In this document: positions 9,214 to 19,287 of the stretch, piece by piece
Layout: each line of letters begins with the position of its first letter
Position numbering within the stretch: the stretch's first letter is position 1
From: Rs1 sp029027825
Lineage (GTDB): Bacteria > Pseudomonadota > Gammaproteobacteria > Pseudomonadales > Balneatricaceae
DNA length: 64,000 bases
Direction: 5' to 3'
NCBI GenBank assembly: GCA_029027825.1
Contig: CP093399.1
Location: forward strand, 2,356,001-2,420,000
The notes under the pieces: model-generated
What the model was told of the DNA's origin: nothing
Databases searched by the model: none
What the model saw: only the letters and a program-made list of their open reading frames with translations
Translations under genes and position numbers: made by a program

Positions 9214-9918
9214 TCAGAGGCTCCCTAGGACAGGTTTTAGCAAATCCCGGCTGTTTAAGACTTTTCCGTCCAACAATATGTCTATTTGCCAGCGCATATA
9301 ACGTTTCGCGGCGCGCCGCACTTGGATACTTTCGTAATCATCATTATTGATAGCCTGTAAATGTTCACCGTAAAAGCACTTACTGCGATCTCTACCTTCT
9401 ATAGTGACAATTTTTTCTAATACAAGTTTGCCAGGGTTAATATAATAAATTGAGCTTGCGGTTATCGACGAAAGATCAATGCCGTAGCCTAATTCAATTA
9501 GCAGCTTGCGTTCAAATATGCGCAGCGGAATTTCAATATCCTGGGCAATCAAGGCTGTAATTAAGTATTGATAATAAACAAATAATTTGGGATGTGGGTC
9601 AAATACTGGCAGTAGTTTTTGCAGTAATTCATTGGCATATAAGCCACAAATGAGCGCTTTACCGGTCAGTAAACCAAGATGCCCGGTACTCTCTGCTAAT
9701 GTTAAGGTTTTTAGCTCATTTCGGCCTTGCCAGCCGATTTGTAAAGGAATAAAAGGTTGCAATATAGCGCGATTTTTTGAATGGGGCCTGCGCATCCCCC
9801 TGCTGACAGTGCAAAGTCTGCCATACTCTAAAGTAAAGACATCAACCAGCGCACTGGTGTCTCGATACGGCCTAGTGTGTAAAACAAAGGCCGCTTGTCC
9901 TGCTATGCGATAATCCAA
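9214..9918 (-). CDS. recO: DNA repair protein RecO
   Basis: Mediator of the RecFOR pathway that helps load RecA on single-strand gaps covered by SSB. 234 residues with an N-terminal OB fold (AAFVLHTRPYRDTSALVDVF, then YGRLCTVSRGMRR) and a C-terminal helical domain. The start is a TTG at 9918 preceded by AGGTGAT at good spacing; no better ATG exists nearby. It follows era by 23 bases in the conserved rnc-era-recO order. Confidence 0.9.
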   Translation of the reverse strand: MDYRIAGQAAFVLHTRPYRDTSALVDVFTLEYGRLCTVSRGMRRPHSKNRAILQPFIPLQIGWQGRNELKTLTLAESTGHLGLLTGKALICGLYANELLQKLLPVFDPHPKLFVYYQYLITALIAQDIEIPLRIFERKLLIELGYGIDLSSITASSIYYINPGKLVLEKIVTIEGRDRSKCFYGEHLQAINNDDYESIQVRRAAKRYMRWQIDILLDGKVLNSRDLLKPVLGSL

Positions 9919-9941
9919 TAGATCACCTAGAAAGTTTTTCG

Positions 9942-10880
9942 CTACTCATTTAAATGATAACCTAAACTACGTAGCGCTCTTTCGTCATCAGCCCAACCAC
10001 GTCGCACTTTCACCCAAAGCTTAAGCATCACTTTAGTATCGTACAATTTTTCAATATCTAAACGTGCATCTCGACCAATGGTTTTCATTCGATCGCCTTT
10101 ATCGCCAATTAAGATACGCTTCTGCCCTTCCCTTTCAACTAACACCAACGCTGAAATGGTCAGCAAGTTTTCATCTCGATAAAACTCTTCAATTTCAACA
10201 GTCGCTCCATAGGGAACTTCCTCACCCACGTTGCGCATCACTTTTTCACGGACAATTTCAGCCACCATGAAGCGGCCACTTTTGTCGGTGATTTGATCCT
10301 CGGGGAAGTGGTGCTCACCCTCGGGCATATAACCGTTGATTAATTTTTCCAACTTATCGACATTGGTGCCTGTTTTAGCTGAAATAGGCATAATTTCGGC
10401 AAAATCCATCATCGCCGATACTTTTTCAAACTGCGGCAACAAGTCATTTTTGCTGTTCAACTGGTCAACTTTATTAATGACTAAGATCACCGGACATTCC
10501 GAGTATTTTACTTTTTCTAAAACAATTTGATCCTCTTCAGTCCAAGCGGTTCTATCAATCATAAAGATCACTAGATCAACCCCACGCAATGCTTCTACTG
10601 CCGCTCTATTCATGTAGCGATTGAGTGCAATATCTTTTTCTTTATGTAGGCCTGGGGTATCAACATACACCACTTGACGATCACCTTCGGTTTTAATACC
10701 AAAAATTTGGTGCCGGGTGGTTTGTGGTTTTTTTGAAGTAATACTCAGCTTTTGACCAAGGATGTTATTCATTAAGGTCGACTTGCCCATATTGGGCCGA
10801 CCGACTATTGCAACAAAACCACATTTTTGATTTAAATCGCCTTTAGCGGTAAAAAAGTCGTTGAGAAGATTGTCACTCAT
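9942..10880 (-). CDS. era: GTPase Era
   Basis: Essential GTPase that binds the 3' end of 16S rRNA and promotes 30S maturation. 312 residues. G1 is GRPNMGKST (about 27-35), G3 DTPG, G4 NKVD, followed by a C-terminal KH domain containing the motif around LIGDKGDRMKTIG. It overlaps rnc by 4 bases (ATGA-type), indicating translational coupling in the lepA-lepB-rnc-era-recO operon. Confidence 0.94.
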   Translation of the reverse strand: MSDNLLNDFFTAKGDLNQKCGFVAIVGRPNMGKSTLMNNILGQKLSITSKKPQTTRHQIFGIKTEGDRQVVYVDTPGLHKEKDIALNRYMNRAAVEALRGVDLVIFMIDRTAWTEEDQIVLEKVKYSECPVILVINKVDQLNSKNDLLPQFEKVSAMMDFAEIMPISAKTGTNVDKLEKLINGYMPEGEHHFPEDQITDKSGRFMVAEIVREKVMRNVGEEVPYGATVEIEEFYRDENLLTISALVLVEREGQKRILIGDKGDRMKTIGRDARLDIEKLYDTKVMLKLWVKVRRGWADDERALRSLGYHLNE

Positions 10881-11542
10881 AAGCGCACCCCTTGTTGTTT
10901 TAACTGCTCAAGGGCAGCTTTTGCAGATTCTTGTTCCGCTTGTCTTCTACTGCTGGCAACACCGTTAGTAGGTATTGATAATTCAGAAATAGTACAAGTG
11001 ATATAAAAAGTTTGATCGTGAGCATCACCTTCAACGTTCTCTAAGTGATAATCCGGTAGCGCCAGACGCCTGCTTTGCAAATACTCTTGCAGACGTGTTT
11101 TAGAGTCTTTCATGGTCTGATCTAGGCTCAGCACCTTAAGGCGTGATTCAAACCACGTGAGGATATGCTTTCTAACATTTTCCATATCAGAATCGAGAAA
11201 AATAGCCCCAATTAACGACTCAACAGAATCGGCGAGGATTGAGTCTCGACGATAGCCACCACTTTTAAGCTCTCCAGAACCTAGACGCAGGTAATCACCC
11301 ATATTCATATCGCGGGCGATTTCGGCTAGCGTTGTACCTTTGACCATCTGTGCTCTCAAGCGACTCAGCTGCCCTTCTTTGGCCAGCGGAAAGCGTCTGA
11401 ATAAATCTTCGGCAATCACAAAATTTACAATAGAATCCCCAAGGAATTCTAACCGCTCATTATTCTTCTTCCCACAACTACGGTGAGTGAGAGCCAGTTC
11501 GCAAAGACTTGCATCTTGAAACTGGTAATTGATACGACGCAT
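10877..11542 (-). CDS. rnc: Ribonuclease III
   Basis: Double-strand-specific endoribonuclease for rRNA and mRNA processing. About 221 residues. The signature ERLEFLGDSIVNF (near residues 29-41) with catalytic Glu/Asp is present, a second acidic patch lies at DSVESLIGAIFLDSD, and a C-terminal dsRNA-binding domain runs from about 150. ATG at 11542 is preferred to the TTG one codon upstream. The DUF4845-type gene commonly found between lepB and rnc is not recognisable in the 440-base gap upstream. Confidence 0.93.
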   Translation of the reverse strand: MRRINYQFQDASLCELALTHRSCGKKNNERLEFLGDSIVNFVIAEDLFRRFPLAKEGQLSRLRAQMVKGTTLAEIARDMNMGDYLRLGSGELKSGGYRRDSILADSVESLIGAIFLDSDMENVRKHILTWFESRLKVLSLDQTMKDSKTRLQEYLQSRRLALPDYHLENVEGDAHDQTFYITCTISELSIPTNGVASSRRQAEQESAKAALEQLKQQGVRL

Positions 11543-11545
11543 CAA

Positions 11546-11985
11546 TACTTCTGGTTACTTAATAATCAATGTTCACTTCATCATTCTTGTTACTAAATAT
11601 GGAGTTAGCACTGCTATGACTCTTTTCTGAGCACTGCAAATTTAGATATATCTTACTAGTGAAAAGTTCCAATGCACTGAAATTCGCACTATATAATTAA
11701 CCCATTTAAAAGGTATCGTAACACCCTCTGTCCAGGGAGATAAAAACAACTGAAGCATATCTTGCAGTTGGTAGTACTTGTCTGAGTAGAGCATTCCAGC
11801 CTTGTCATTGAGGAATAAAAATATTTTACTCTCAACCACATCCGTAACAATCAACTCATATATTCTTAAATTCTATTCGCAGTTATCTGAAAAAATCATC
11901 GCTTATTCATACAGCGATACTGCGTTGGTATCGTTACAGATAGTATGTCTATTTGACGATTTGCAAAGCAGCTCGCCAATTTAAA
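11546..11985. other. Gap between lepB and rnc
   Basis: 440 bases. A minus-strand frame of 70 codons (11642-11854) can be read but resembles no family I know and lacks a clear ribosome binding site. I treat the stretch as non-coding. It sits where pseudomonads carry a DUF4845 gene, so it could be a decayed relic. Confidence 0.5.
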
Positions 11986-12798
11986 TTACTTAATTAAGCG
12001 TCCCTGGGTGAAATCTGGGAAACTTAAACGCTCTTTCCAAAACATCCATACAGCAAAGGCTTTACCCACCATCAACGAGTCGGGAACAAACTGCCAATAG
12101 CGACTATCATTACTATTATCTCGATTATCACCCATCACAAAATACTTGCCCTCAGGCACTGTCCACTCGCCTGACACGGCAGGCTTAAAAGGCGTTATGT
12201 TTATCTGATGCTCTACACCTGATAAATTTTCTGACAGTAGTACATTTGGCGGAAGATCAGCGATAAAGGTCTGCTGCTGAGCAACCCCGTTAACGAAGAT
12301 TGTTTTGTCGCGGTAAGTGATCACATCTCCAGGAAGACCTATTAAGCGCTTTATATAGTTAATAGATGGATCATTTGGAAATTTAAACACCACTACATCA
12401 CCACGCTGCGGATCACCAATCGGGAATATTTTAGTATTAAGTACCGGCAACCTTAAACCGTAACTAAATTTATTAACCAAGATAAAATCACCCACCTTTA
12501 ATGTGGGGATCATTGACCCTGAAGGAATTTGAAACGGCTCAACAATAAATGAGCGCAACACTAGAACAAAAGCTAACACCGGGAACATTGAACACGCTAA
12601 ATCTGCCCACATCGGTAAATTTTCTACGGCTTTAATTTGCTCTTCGGTTAAGTCGCCAGTCAATTTTTCAGCAGCTTGCTGTATCGCGACATCGACTCTA
12701 TCTTGCCTATCACTGGCAAACCAAACCTTATCAATAAACCAACCGATACCGGCTACTAACGTCAATACCACTAATACTAGGGCAAAATCAAAATTCAT
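11986..12798 (-). CDS. lepB: Signal peptidase I
   Basis: Membrane-bound serine/lysine peptidase that removes signal peptides from Sec-exported proteins. 270 residues. Two N-terminal membrane segments (about 3-22 and 63-85) come before the periplasmic domain. The catalytic serine is in IPSGSMIPTL (near residue 95) and the catalytic lysine in YIKRLIGLPGD. The C-terminal box GDNRDNSNDSRYW is present. It is cotranscribed with lepA, 78 bases upstream. Confidence 0.94.
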   Translation of the reverse strand: MNFDFALVLVVLTLVAGIGWFIDKVWFASDRQDRVDVAIQQAAEKLTGDLTEEQIKAVENLPMWADLACSMFPVLAFVLVLRSFIVEPFQIPSGSMIPTLKVGDFILVNKFSYGLRLPVLNTKIFPIGDPQRGDVVVFKFPNDPSINYIKRLIGLPGDVITYRDKTIFVNGVAQQQTFIADLPPNVLLSENLSGVEHQINITPFKPAVSGEWTVPEGKYFVMGDNRDNSNDSRYWQFVPDSLMVGKAFAVWMFWKERLSFPDFTQGRLIK

Positions 12799-12876
12799 TA
12801 AATGTCCTTAATTCTCGTTTTTATCTGGGTAACTTATTAAATCACACACTTTCTGACCTGCTGATTGCTAAAAAAT

Positions 12877-14676
12877 TTAGCTATCAATTTTCAGTACCGC
12901 GAGGAAAGCAGCTTGAGGTATTTCAACATTACCTACCTGCTTCATCCGCTTCTTACCAGCTTTCTGTTTTTGCAGTAATTTTTTCTTACGGCTGACATCG
13001 CCACCGTAACATTTAGCGATGACGTTTTTACGCAGTGCTTTAACGGTCGTACGCGCGATGATTTTTCCACCTAATGCAGCTTGAATAGCCACATCAAACA
13101 TTTGCCTAGGAATCAGTTCTTTCATCTTTTCGCACAGTAAACGACCGCGGTATTGAGAATTAGACTTGTGCAATATGAGGGATAAAGCATCTACTTTTTC
13201 AGCGTTAATCAACACATCCATTCTCACTAGCTCGGCCGGTTCAAAACGCACAAAATTGTACTCTAAAGATGCGTAACCGCGACTGACTGACTTTAGACGA
13301 TCAAAGAAATCTAAGACCACTTCTGCCATCGGTAACTCGTAACAAATCTGTACTTGTTTACCTACGTACAACATATGCTTTTGCACGCCACGTTTTTCGA
13401 CACATAGGCCGATCACTTGCCCTAAATACTCTTGGGGTACTATTATATTAGCTTTAACGATAGGCTCGCGCATGCCTTTTATTCTGGCCGGATCGGGTAA
13501 CTTAGAGGGGCTATCTATTTGTTTAATATCGCCATTATGCAATTCGACTTCATAGATAACTGTCGGTGCTGTGGTTATCAAATCGAGATCGTATTCCCGC
13601 TCTAGTCGCTCTTGAATAATTTCCATGTGCAACATACCGAGGAACCCACAGCGAAAGCCGAAGCCAAGCGCATCGGAACTCTCTGGTTCAAAGAACAGCG
13701 ATGCATCGTTCAAGCGCAACTTATCTAAAGCCTCTCGAAAATCTTCATAATCATCAGAGCTTGTCGGGAATAGTCCCGCGTAAACTTGTGGTTGTACCTT
13801 TTTAAAACCTGCTAAAGCGTCAACATCTTTAGTTTTAATATGAGTAATCGTATCGCCAACGGGAGCGCCGTGAATATCTTTGATGCCAGCGACCACAAAA
13901 CCCACTTCTCCAGCTTGTAGTACATCAACCGGGGTCCTTTTCGGGGTAAATACTCCAACAGAATCAACTGTATAAGCTTGACCTGTGGTCTTCATATATA
14001 TTTTGTCTTTCTTGCGAATCGAACCATTTTTAACCCGCACTAAAGAAACCACACCTAGATAGGGATCAAACCAGGAATCAATAATTAGCGCCTGCAGATC
14101 AGCATCAATATCACCTTCTGGTGGCGGAATAGTGCTGACTAATTTTTCCAGCACGTCTTCAATGCCCAAACCACTTTTTGCAGAACATAACACTACGTCC
14201 GTTGCATCAATACCTATAACTTCTTCGATTTCCTCTTGCACTCGCTCAGGATCTGCCTGGGGTAAATCCATTTTATTGAGTATCGGCAGCACCTCCAAAC
14301 CTTGTTCAAGAGCGGTATAGCAGTTCGCCACTGATTGAGCCTCAACGCCTTGTGCCGCATCAACCACTAACAAAGCGCCTTCACAAGCTGCGAGAGAGCG
14401 TGACACTTCATAGGAAAAATCCACATGCCCTGGGGTATCAATAAAATTTAGCTGATAGGTTTTACCGTCTTTAGCGTCGTAATTCAACGTGACACTTTGC
14501 GCTTTAATGGTAATCCCACGTTCGCGTTCAATATCCATTGAATCAAGAACTTGAGCCGCCATTTCACGATTAGACAAACCACCGCAATGTTGAATGAAGC
14601 GGTCAGATAAAGTTGATTTGCCATGATCTATATGGGCAATAATTGAAAAATTTCGAATATGCTCTAGGGTGCTCAC
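12877..14676 (-). CDS. lepA: Elongation factor 4 (LepA)
   Basis: Translational GTPase that acts on stalled or mis-translocated ribosomes. I place the start at GTG 14676 (MSTLEHIRNFSIIAHIDHGK), giving 599 residues, the usual LepA length; an in-frame TTG at 14700 adds 8 unlikely residues. G1 is AHIDHGKST, G3 DTPGHVDF, G4 NKMDLPQ. The LepA-specific C-terminal domain (KCYGGDVSRKKKLLQKQKAG) is intact. First gene of the lepA-lepB-rnc-era-recO run. Confidence 0.95.
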   Translation of the reverse strand: MSTLEHIRNFSIIAHIDHGKSTLSDRFIQHCGGLSNREMAAQVLDSMDIERERGITIKAQSVTLNYDAKDGKTYQLNFIDTPGHVDFSYEVSRSLAACEGALLVVDAAQGVEAQSVANCYTALEQGLEVLPILNKMDLPQADPERVQEEIEEVIGIDATDVVLCSAKSGLGIEDVLEKLVSTIPPPEGDIDADLQALIIDSWFDPYLGVVSLVRVKNGSIRKKDKIYMKTTGQAYTVDSVGVFTPKRTPVDVLQAGEVGFVVAGIKDIHGAPVGDTITHIKTKDVDALAGFKKVQPQVYAGLFPTSSDDYEDFREALDKLRLNDASLFFEPESSDALGFGFRCGFLGMLHMEIIQERLEREYDLDLITTAPTVIYEVELHNGDIKQIDSPSKLPDPARIKGMREPIVKANIIVPQEYLGQVIGLCVEKRGVQKHMLYVGKQVQICYELPMAEVVLDFFDRLKSVSRGYASLEYNFVRFEPAELVRMDVLINAEKVDALSLILHKSNSQYRGRLLCEKMKELIPRQMFDVAIQAALGGKIIARTTVKALRKNVIAKCYGGDVSRKKKLLQKQKAGKKRMKQVGNVEIPQAAFLAVLKIDS

Positions 14677-14700
14677 AACTGGGGATCTCAAACTAAACAA

Positions 14701-15386
14701 CAGTTAATATAAAAAAGTGGGCCATTTTATCCTATAACCAGGCACTGGGATACCTGTTTAGGCTAATTTACCTGCAATTTTAACTATTGCAGAGCAAGAT
14801 TCAATATTTAGTACACCGCTCGTACGTCAGACTTCCTCTTGATTTTTTACAGTATTTTATTTACAAATCCGAATATTCTTCTATTGAATACAAAACACAA
14901 GCAACACTTATCAGCACTATTATCACGGCACTGCCTATGCATTTAGACCGAACCCAGCTCATAAAAAAGAATAGCGGTCCTTACCAAGATTAACATTTTA
15001 CGAAAACTTAACGGTTAATTAAGGTGCATGGCTTACTGCTTACGCAGAAAAGAAAATCTGATCAGATTATAAATTTCAGCAGTAGCTTTGTTGCAACCAA
15101 AAGCTTTCTATAATCTGAATATGTGAGCTCAGAAGTGAATAAAGAGTGTGGAATATTGGTTTTACAGTGGGATTTAAAAAATACCCGATGTGGAATCAAT
15201 AGCTTGAACTATCGTTCGCAGTGGAATCACTGATTCAGGTATAACTCCTATAAAGAGAGCCACACTAACAGCGCTATTTTAGCAATTTTTATTAAAGCCC
15301 CTCGTCAGCTAAAGCTGCTGCATTCGCTTCAGCTACTTAGCCTTACCATCGTACGCTGTCTTTTGGGCTGCCACTTTAGAGGTTCT
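14701..15386. other. Intergenic region with transposon relics
   Basis: About 690 bases without a credible gene. Around 15130-15240 (minus strand) lies a short decayed frame reading ESVIPLRTIVQAIDST. It resembles a second relic near 37.3 kb and looks like the N-terminal domain of IS4-type transposases. Positions 15243-15300 weakly match the interior of MITE-1. Nothing else is recognisable. Confidence 0.4.
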
Positions 15387-16409
15387 TCAACAGAGAGCAC
15401 ACAAATTAGCTGCGATACGTTTGGCTTTTGCAAACCGATCCGAGTCACTGGCTTTTATATGACGGCGCATTTTCCCTAACCGGTAGGATTTATCGATATT
15501 ATTGTCCACCAGATAATCCAAAACTTGCTTGGCGCCATCCGGATTATTACACACTAAAACGGTGTCGCACCCCGCTGCAAGCGCCGCTGCGGCTCTTGCA
15601 GAAAAAGGCTGTTGTACACCCTCACTCATTACATTGGCGCCACTCATATTAAGATCATCACTAAACACCACTCCTTCAAACTTAAGTTTAGTGCGCAATA
15701 TTTGCTGCAGCCAAATTTTCGAAAAGCCGGCGGGCTTATTGTCTACCTGTGAATATATAACATGAGCAGGCATCACAGCATCCAAACCTGATTCAATGAG
15801 CGCGATAAATGGTTGCATATCATTTTGCTCAATGGTGGTAAAAGGTCGATTATCAATGGCGACTTCTATATGAGAATCAGCGATAGCCCAACCATGCCCT
15901 GGAAAATGCTTACCAGTTGCACACATGCCTGCGGCACGCATCCCCTTAATAAAACATTTGGTGAGGGCTGTCACCTGCTTATGACTAGCACCAAATGACC
16001 TATTACCTATCACTTTACTCTGCGCCCAATGCAAATCCAGCACGGGGGCAAAACTTATGTCTATATCCATGCCTGTAAGCTCAGTAGCCATCAACCAGCC
16101 AAGCTCAGTTGCTTGTTCTAAGGCAAATACTGCATCTTTCTGATAGGAAATATGCAGAGATTCCATTGGCGGCAACAACACGAACTCTTCTCGAAAGCGC
16201 TGCACTCTGCCACCCTCTTGATCGACAGCGATAACAATTTTGTGGTTTTGCTCTCTGATGTCGGCAATTAAATCAGCAAGCTGTCCTCTACTTTGATAGT
16301 TACGTGCGAATAGAATCAAGCCTCCGACATAGTCTTGCCGCAATATTTCACGCTCTACCGACGTTAAAGACAAGCCGGCAACATCCAACATTAATGGGCC
16401 GTATGGCAT
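15387..16409 (-). CDS. nagZ: Beta-N-acetylhexosaminidase NagZ
   Basis: Glycoside hydrolase family 3 enzyme that removes GlcNAc from anhydromuropeptides during cell-wall recycling, in the cytoplasm. 340 residues, normal length. Visible are the N-terminal AVDQEGGRVQRFRE, the catalytic-loop motif GKHFPGHG (near residue 170) and the nucleophile aspartate in FSDDLNMSGA (near 245). A psrA-like regulator lies 43 bases upstream in the same direction, as in Pseudomonas where psrA and nagZ are near neighbours. Confidence 0.93.
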   Translation of the reverse strand: MPYGPLMLDVAGLSLTSVEREILRQDYVGGLILFARNYQSRGQLADLIADIREQNHKIVIAVDQEGGRVQRFREEFVLLPPMESLHISYQKDAVFALEQATELGWLMATELTGMDIDISFAPVLDLHWAQSKVIGNRSFGASHKQVTALTKCFIKGMRAAGMCATGKHFPGHGWAIADSHIEVAIDNRPFTTIEQNDMQPFIALIESGLDAVMPAHVIYSQVDNKPAGFSKIWLQQILRTKLKFEGVVFSDDLNMSGANVMSEGVQQPFSARAAAALAAGCDTVLVCNNPDGAKQVLDYLVDNNIDKSYRLGKMRRHIKASDSDRFAKAKRIAANLCALC

Positions 16410-16452
16410 AATTAAACCTTTGATTTTTTATTAGTTATAAAATAGGAAGGGG

Positions 16453-17112
16453 TTAGATAGGACTGAAGTACAGCTTGTCACCACGTGCTTGCATACCGGC
16501 ACTGAGGACTGGGACCATACGGTGCAAAATACGCTCTATTTCTGCTTCCGTATTAAACTTTCTCTTTTCGATTTCCGATAACATCGTGAAATTAGACAAA
16601 GTAAATATAACCGAGCCCATAACGAAATGTAATCGCCAAAAAAACTCATCTTCTTCCATTAAAGCAGATTGTTCACGAATCAAGCTAATAAATGGTTTTA
16701 ATTTCGACCCGTAACGGCCAATGATAAACTCACGTAACTCCCCTTGATTTTTCATGTACGCCAACTCAAGCAAACGAGTGAACATTAATAATGAATGGGT
16801 GTTTTCTTGATCGACACGTAGCAGGGCTCGCATTAACAATTCTAGCAACTCTTCCATTTTTACCGAACTTTTATCTGAAATATTAGCGCGTTCAATAAGC
16901 GATTGGTCAATATAATTTGAAAAAGGACGTAAGAATTGCTCAGCAACAGACTGAATCAAACCTTGCTTTGAGCCAAAATGATAGTTTATCGCCGCTAAAT
17001 TAACATTGGCGTTATAAGTTATTTGGCGCATAGTTGTTTCAATAAACCCTTGCTCGGCAAACAACGCTTCTGCGGCATCTAATATTTGCTTTGCTGTTTT
17101 AGATTGAGCCAT
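16453..17112 (-). CDS. psrA: TetR-family regulator, PsrA-like
   Basis: 219 residues with an N-terminal TetR helix-turn-helix (ILDAAEALFAEQGF, then NVNLAAINYHFGSKQGLI). It resembles PsrA of Pseudomonas closely at the N terminus and in the C-terminal domain (FFWRLHFVMGSVIFTLSN). PsrA senses long-chain fatty acids and represses beta-oxidation genes while activating rpoS. The neighbour nagZ supports the assignment, although the lexA and sulA genes found beside psrA in pseudomonads are not here. Function by homology only. Confidence 0.75.
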   Translation of the reverse strand: MAQSKTAKQILDAAEALFAEQGFIETTMRQITYNANVNLAAINYHFGSKQGLIQSVAEQFLRPFSNYIDQSLIERANISDKSSVKMEELLELLMRALLRVDQENTHSLLMFTRLLELAYMKNQGELREFIIGRYGSKLKPFISLIREQSALMEEDEFFWRLHFVMGSVIFTLSNFTMLSEIEKRKFNTEAEIERILHRMVPVLSAGMQARGDKLYFSPI

Positions 17113-17630
17113 TAATTTACCATTTTAAAATTGTAACTATATTTTTAAACCCATTAGCTATATCGACTTCAGATGCTAAAGGATAAAGAATGTTATTTTT
17201 GCATCAATTTGCAACGATGCTACGTATCTACTTTATTATTATAATAATTAATTATATATAAAACAATATGATTGATAAGCCCGACAAGCCATTGCCAATT
17301 TAACTGGCAGCTATCTAAGCAGTCTCTAAACAAGATCCTACTCTCTAAAATCCTGACCGAGAACAGGCTAAACATACTAGACCTAAGCCCACCCCTCAAA
17401 TAGTATTGCTTTCGCTTCGATCGTCACGCTCGGTCAAACCCCTTGAAGGAATCAGGCGTTTCACTATTTCCAACAAATAAAACACACTTTGATTAACCCA
17501 AACATCCAGACAAAAATTCGAAAATCAGCTCAATTTTACAATAGGCTAACGCACCGACACTGCATTCAACCAAAAGAAGTAATACAGTATAGGTACTAAA
17601 TATCCGAAAGCCTTTATTGTAACGAACAGA
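17113..17630. other. Intergenic region
   Basis: 518 bases, AT-rich. I see no gene, RNA or clear repeat. The part next to 17112 should hold the promoter of the TetR gene. Confidence 0.5.
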
Positions 17631-18821
17631 TTAACGGATAAAATTTGTGGTACTGGTCATTTTTTGAATAATATTACTGACGATATTAGTACTAGTTTTA
17701 ATCGTCATCTCACTAAGTCTATCACCGAAAGACTTTCTCAGTTCGTAGCGGACTTGATAAACATCTGCCGTTTGACAAGCATTCATTAAAAAATCATCCG
17801 AGGTATTCAGCTCATCCACTAGTTTATGCTCAATAGCACGTTTACCAAACCACACCTCACCCGTTGCCACTTTATCAATATCGATTGATGGACGCGCTTG
17901 TGCGACAAACTCTTTGAATAGCAAATGCGTATCTTGAATTTCCTCGATAAATTTTTCTTTGCCTTTTTCAGTGTTTTCACCAAACATAGTCACTGTTCGC
18001 TTATATTCCCCCGCGGTGAACGTTTCATAATCAACTCCATGCTTCTTTAATACACGGTGAAAATTCGGCAGTTGCGCGACCACTCCTATAGATCCTAAAA
18101 TAGCGAAGGGAGCAGCGATTAATCGATCTGCTATACAAGCCATCATGTATCCACCTGAAGCCGCGACTTCATCCACACATATAGTCAATTTAATCTTGGC
18201 CGCTTTAATTCGCTCTAGCTGTGAAGCCGCTAAACCATACGAATGCACCATTCCACCAGCACTATCTAAGCGTAGAACAATTTCATCATCACTGGTTGCA
18301 AAAGAAAGAATCGCAGATATTTCTTCACGTAACAGGTCCACTTCTGAGGCGCGAACATCTCCATTAAAATCTAAGACAAAATAGCGTTTACGCTGCTCTC
18401 CTTCAGCTGACTCTTGATCACTAGAGATATCAGCAGTATCTTCTTCGTTCGATATAGACGTGTCGGTCGCTGTTTTTTCGAGTGCAGCCACATTTTTTGT
18501 TGCCTGCTTCAACACTTGTTTAGCGTGTTTGGCATCTAATTTGGCCTGCTTCTTTTTTTCTTTCGCCTCTTTCTTTTCCGTTTTATGCAAGGCTTTCATC
18601 TGCTGTTTATAAACCTCACTATCTATCACTACAGATTCAATAGCATCTTTCATTTCTTCGAAGCCATCATTAAGTGACCTTAAAGTAATTTCCCCTTCCG
18701 AATGATCTTTTTTGTTCCTGCTTGTAATCGCAATAAAACCGACTAGAACGATAAATATTGTTAAAATAATTGTGATAGCTTTCGCTAAAAACATCCCATA
18801 ATTGTACAAAAATTCAACCAA
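17631..18821 (-). CDS. sohB: Inner-membrane serine protease SohB (signal peptide peptidase family)
   Basis: S49-family protease, 396 residues. One N-terminal membrane segment (about 10-32) is followed by a charged Lys/Ala-rich coiled-coil linker (about 65-115), then the protease domain. The nucleophile serine is in EVAASGGYMMA and the general-base lysine in FTAGEYKR. The start is TTG at 18821 with GGAGAT about 7 bases upstream. Likely role: degradation of membrane-released peptides. Divergent from the SCP2-domain gene. Confidence 0.88.
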   Translation of the reverse strand: MVEFLYNYGMFLAKAITIILTIFIVLVGFIAITSRNKKDHSEGEITLRSLNDGFEEMKDAIESVVIDSEVYKQQMKALHKTEKKEAKEKKKQAKLDAKHAKQVLKQATKNVAALEKTATDTSISNEEDTADISSDQESAEGEQRKRYFVLDFNGDVRASEVDLLREEISAILSFATSDDEIVLRLDSAGGMVHSYGLAASQLERIKAAKIKLTICVDEVAASGGYMMACIADRLIAAPFAILGSIGVVAQLPNFHRVLKKHGVDYETFTAGEYKRTVTMFGENTEKGKEKFIEEIQDTHLLFKEFVAQARPSIDIDKVATGEVWFGKRAIEHKLVDELNTSDDFLMNACQTADVYQVRYELRKSFGDRLSEMTIKTSTNIVSNIIQKMTSTTNFIR

Positions 18822-18921
18822 GGTTAATCTCCAAAAGGTGGTTACTAAGACGAAGCTTTAATGTACCATAAAACGATAATTAAGCCATTTTTTCAAAAGC
18901 ATTTTTTTAGGTTGATAACAG

Positions 18922-19287
18922 ATGCAGAAGAGCCTTAACAGCAAAGTAACCATAGAGCAAATCATTAGCAAATTACCGTCGCGCTTCCAACCAGAGCAAG
19001 CCAGAGACACTAATGCTATTTTTCAATTTAATATTACTGACAAATTTCCATTTTACTTTGATATTTCAAACCAAGAATGTCGGATATATCAGCGTGAGCA
19101 TGAAGACCCCAACATCACATTAACCATGAATGAACGCACTTTTATTGCTTTAATGTCCGGAGAAATTGACGGTATGTCGGCATTTATGAAAGGAGAGTTA
19201 AAAGCTCATGGTAATGTTATTTTGGCAACATCCCTCAGCAAACTATTCAAAAGAAAAACGTCCGACACCCAAAAACTATCGACCTAG
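18922..19287 (+). CDS. SCP2 sterol-binding domain protein
   Basis: 121 residues forming a single SCP2-like lipid-binding fold. Typical features are RFQPEQARDTNAIFQFNITD, then the conserved PNITLTMNERTFIALMSGE and the C-terminal MSAFMKGELKAHGN. Small stand-alone SCP2 proteins bind hydrophobic ligands in the cytoplasm; the ligand cannot be inferred. Divergent from sohB with 100 bases between, a neighbourhood seen in other gammaproteobacteria. Confidence 0.82.
   Translation: MQKSLNSKVTIEQIISKLPSRFQPEQARDTNAIFQFNITDKFPFYFDISNQECRIYQREHEDPNITLTMNERTFIALMSGEIDGMSAFMKGELKAHGNVILATSLSKLFKRKTSDTQKLST

Noticed and set aside
11642..11854. A 70-codon gene between lepB and rnc
   Set aside because: No similarity to the expected DUF4845 protein and no good start; left as a gap.
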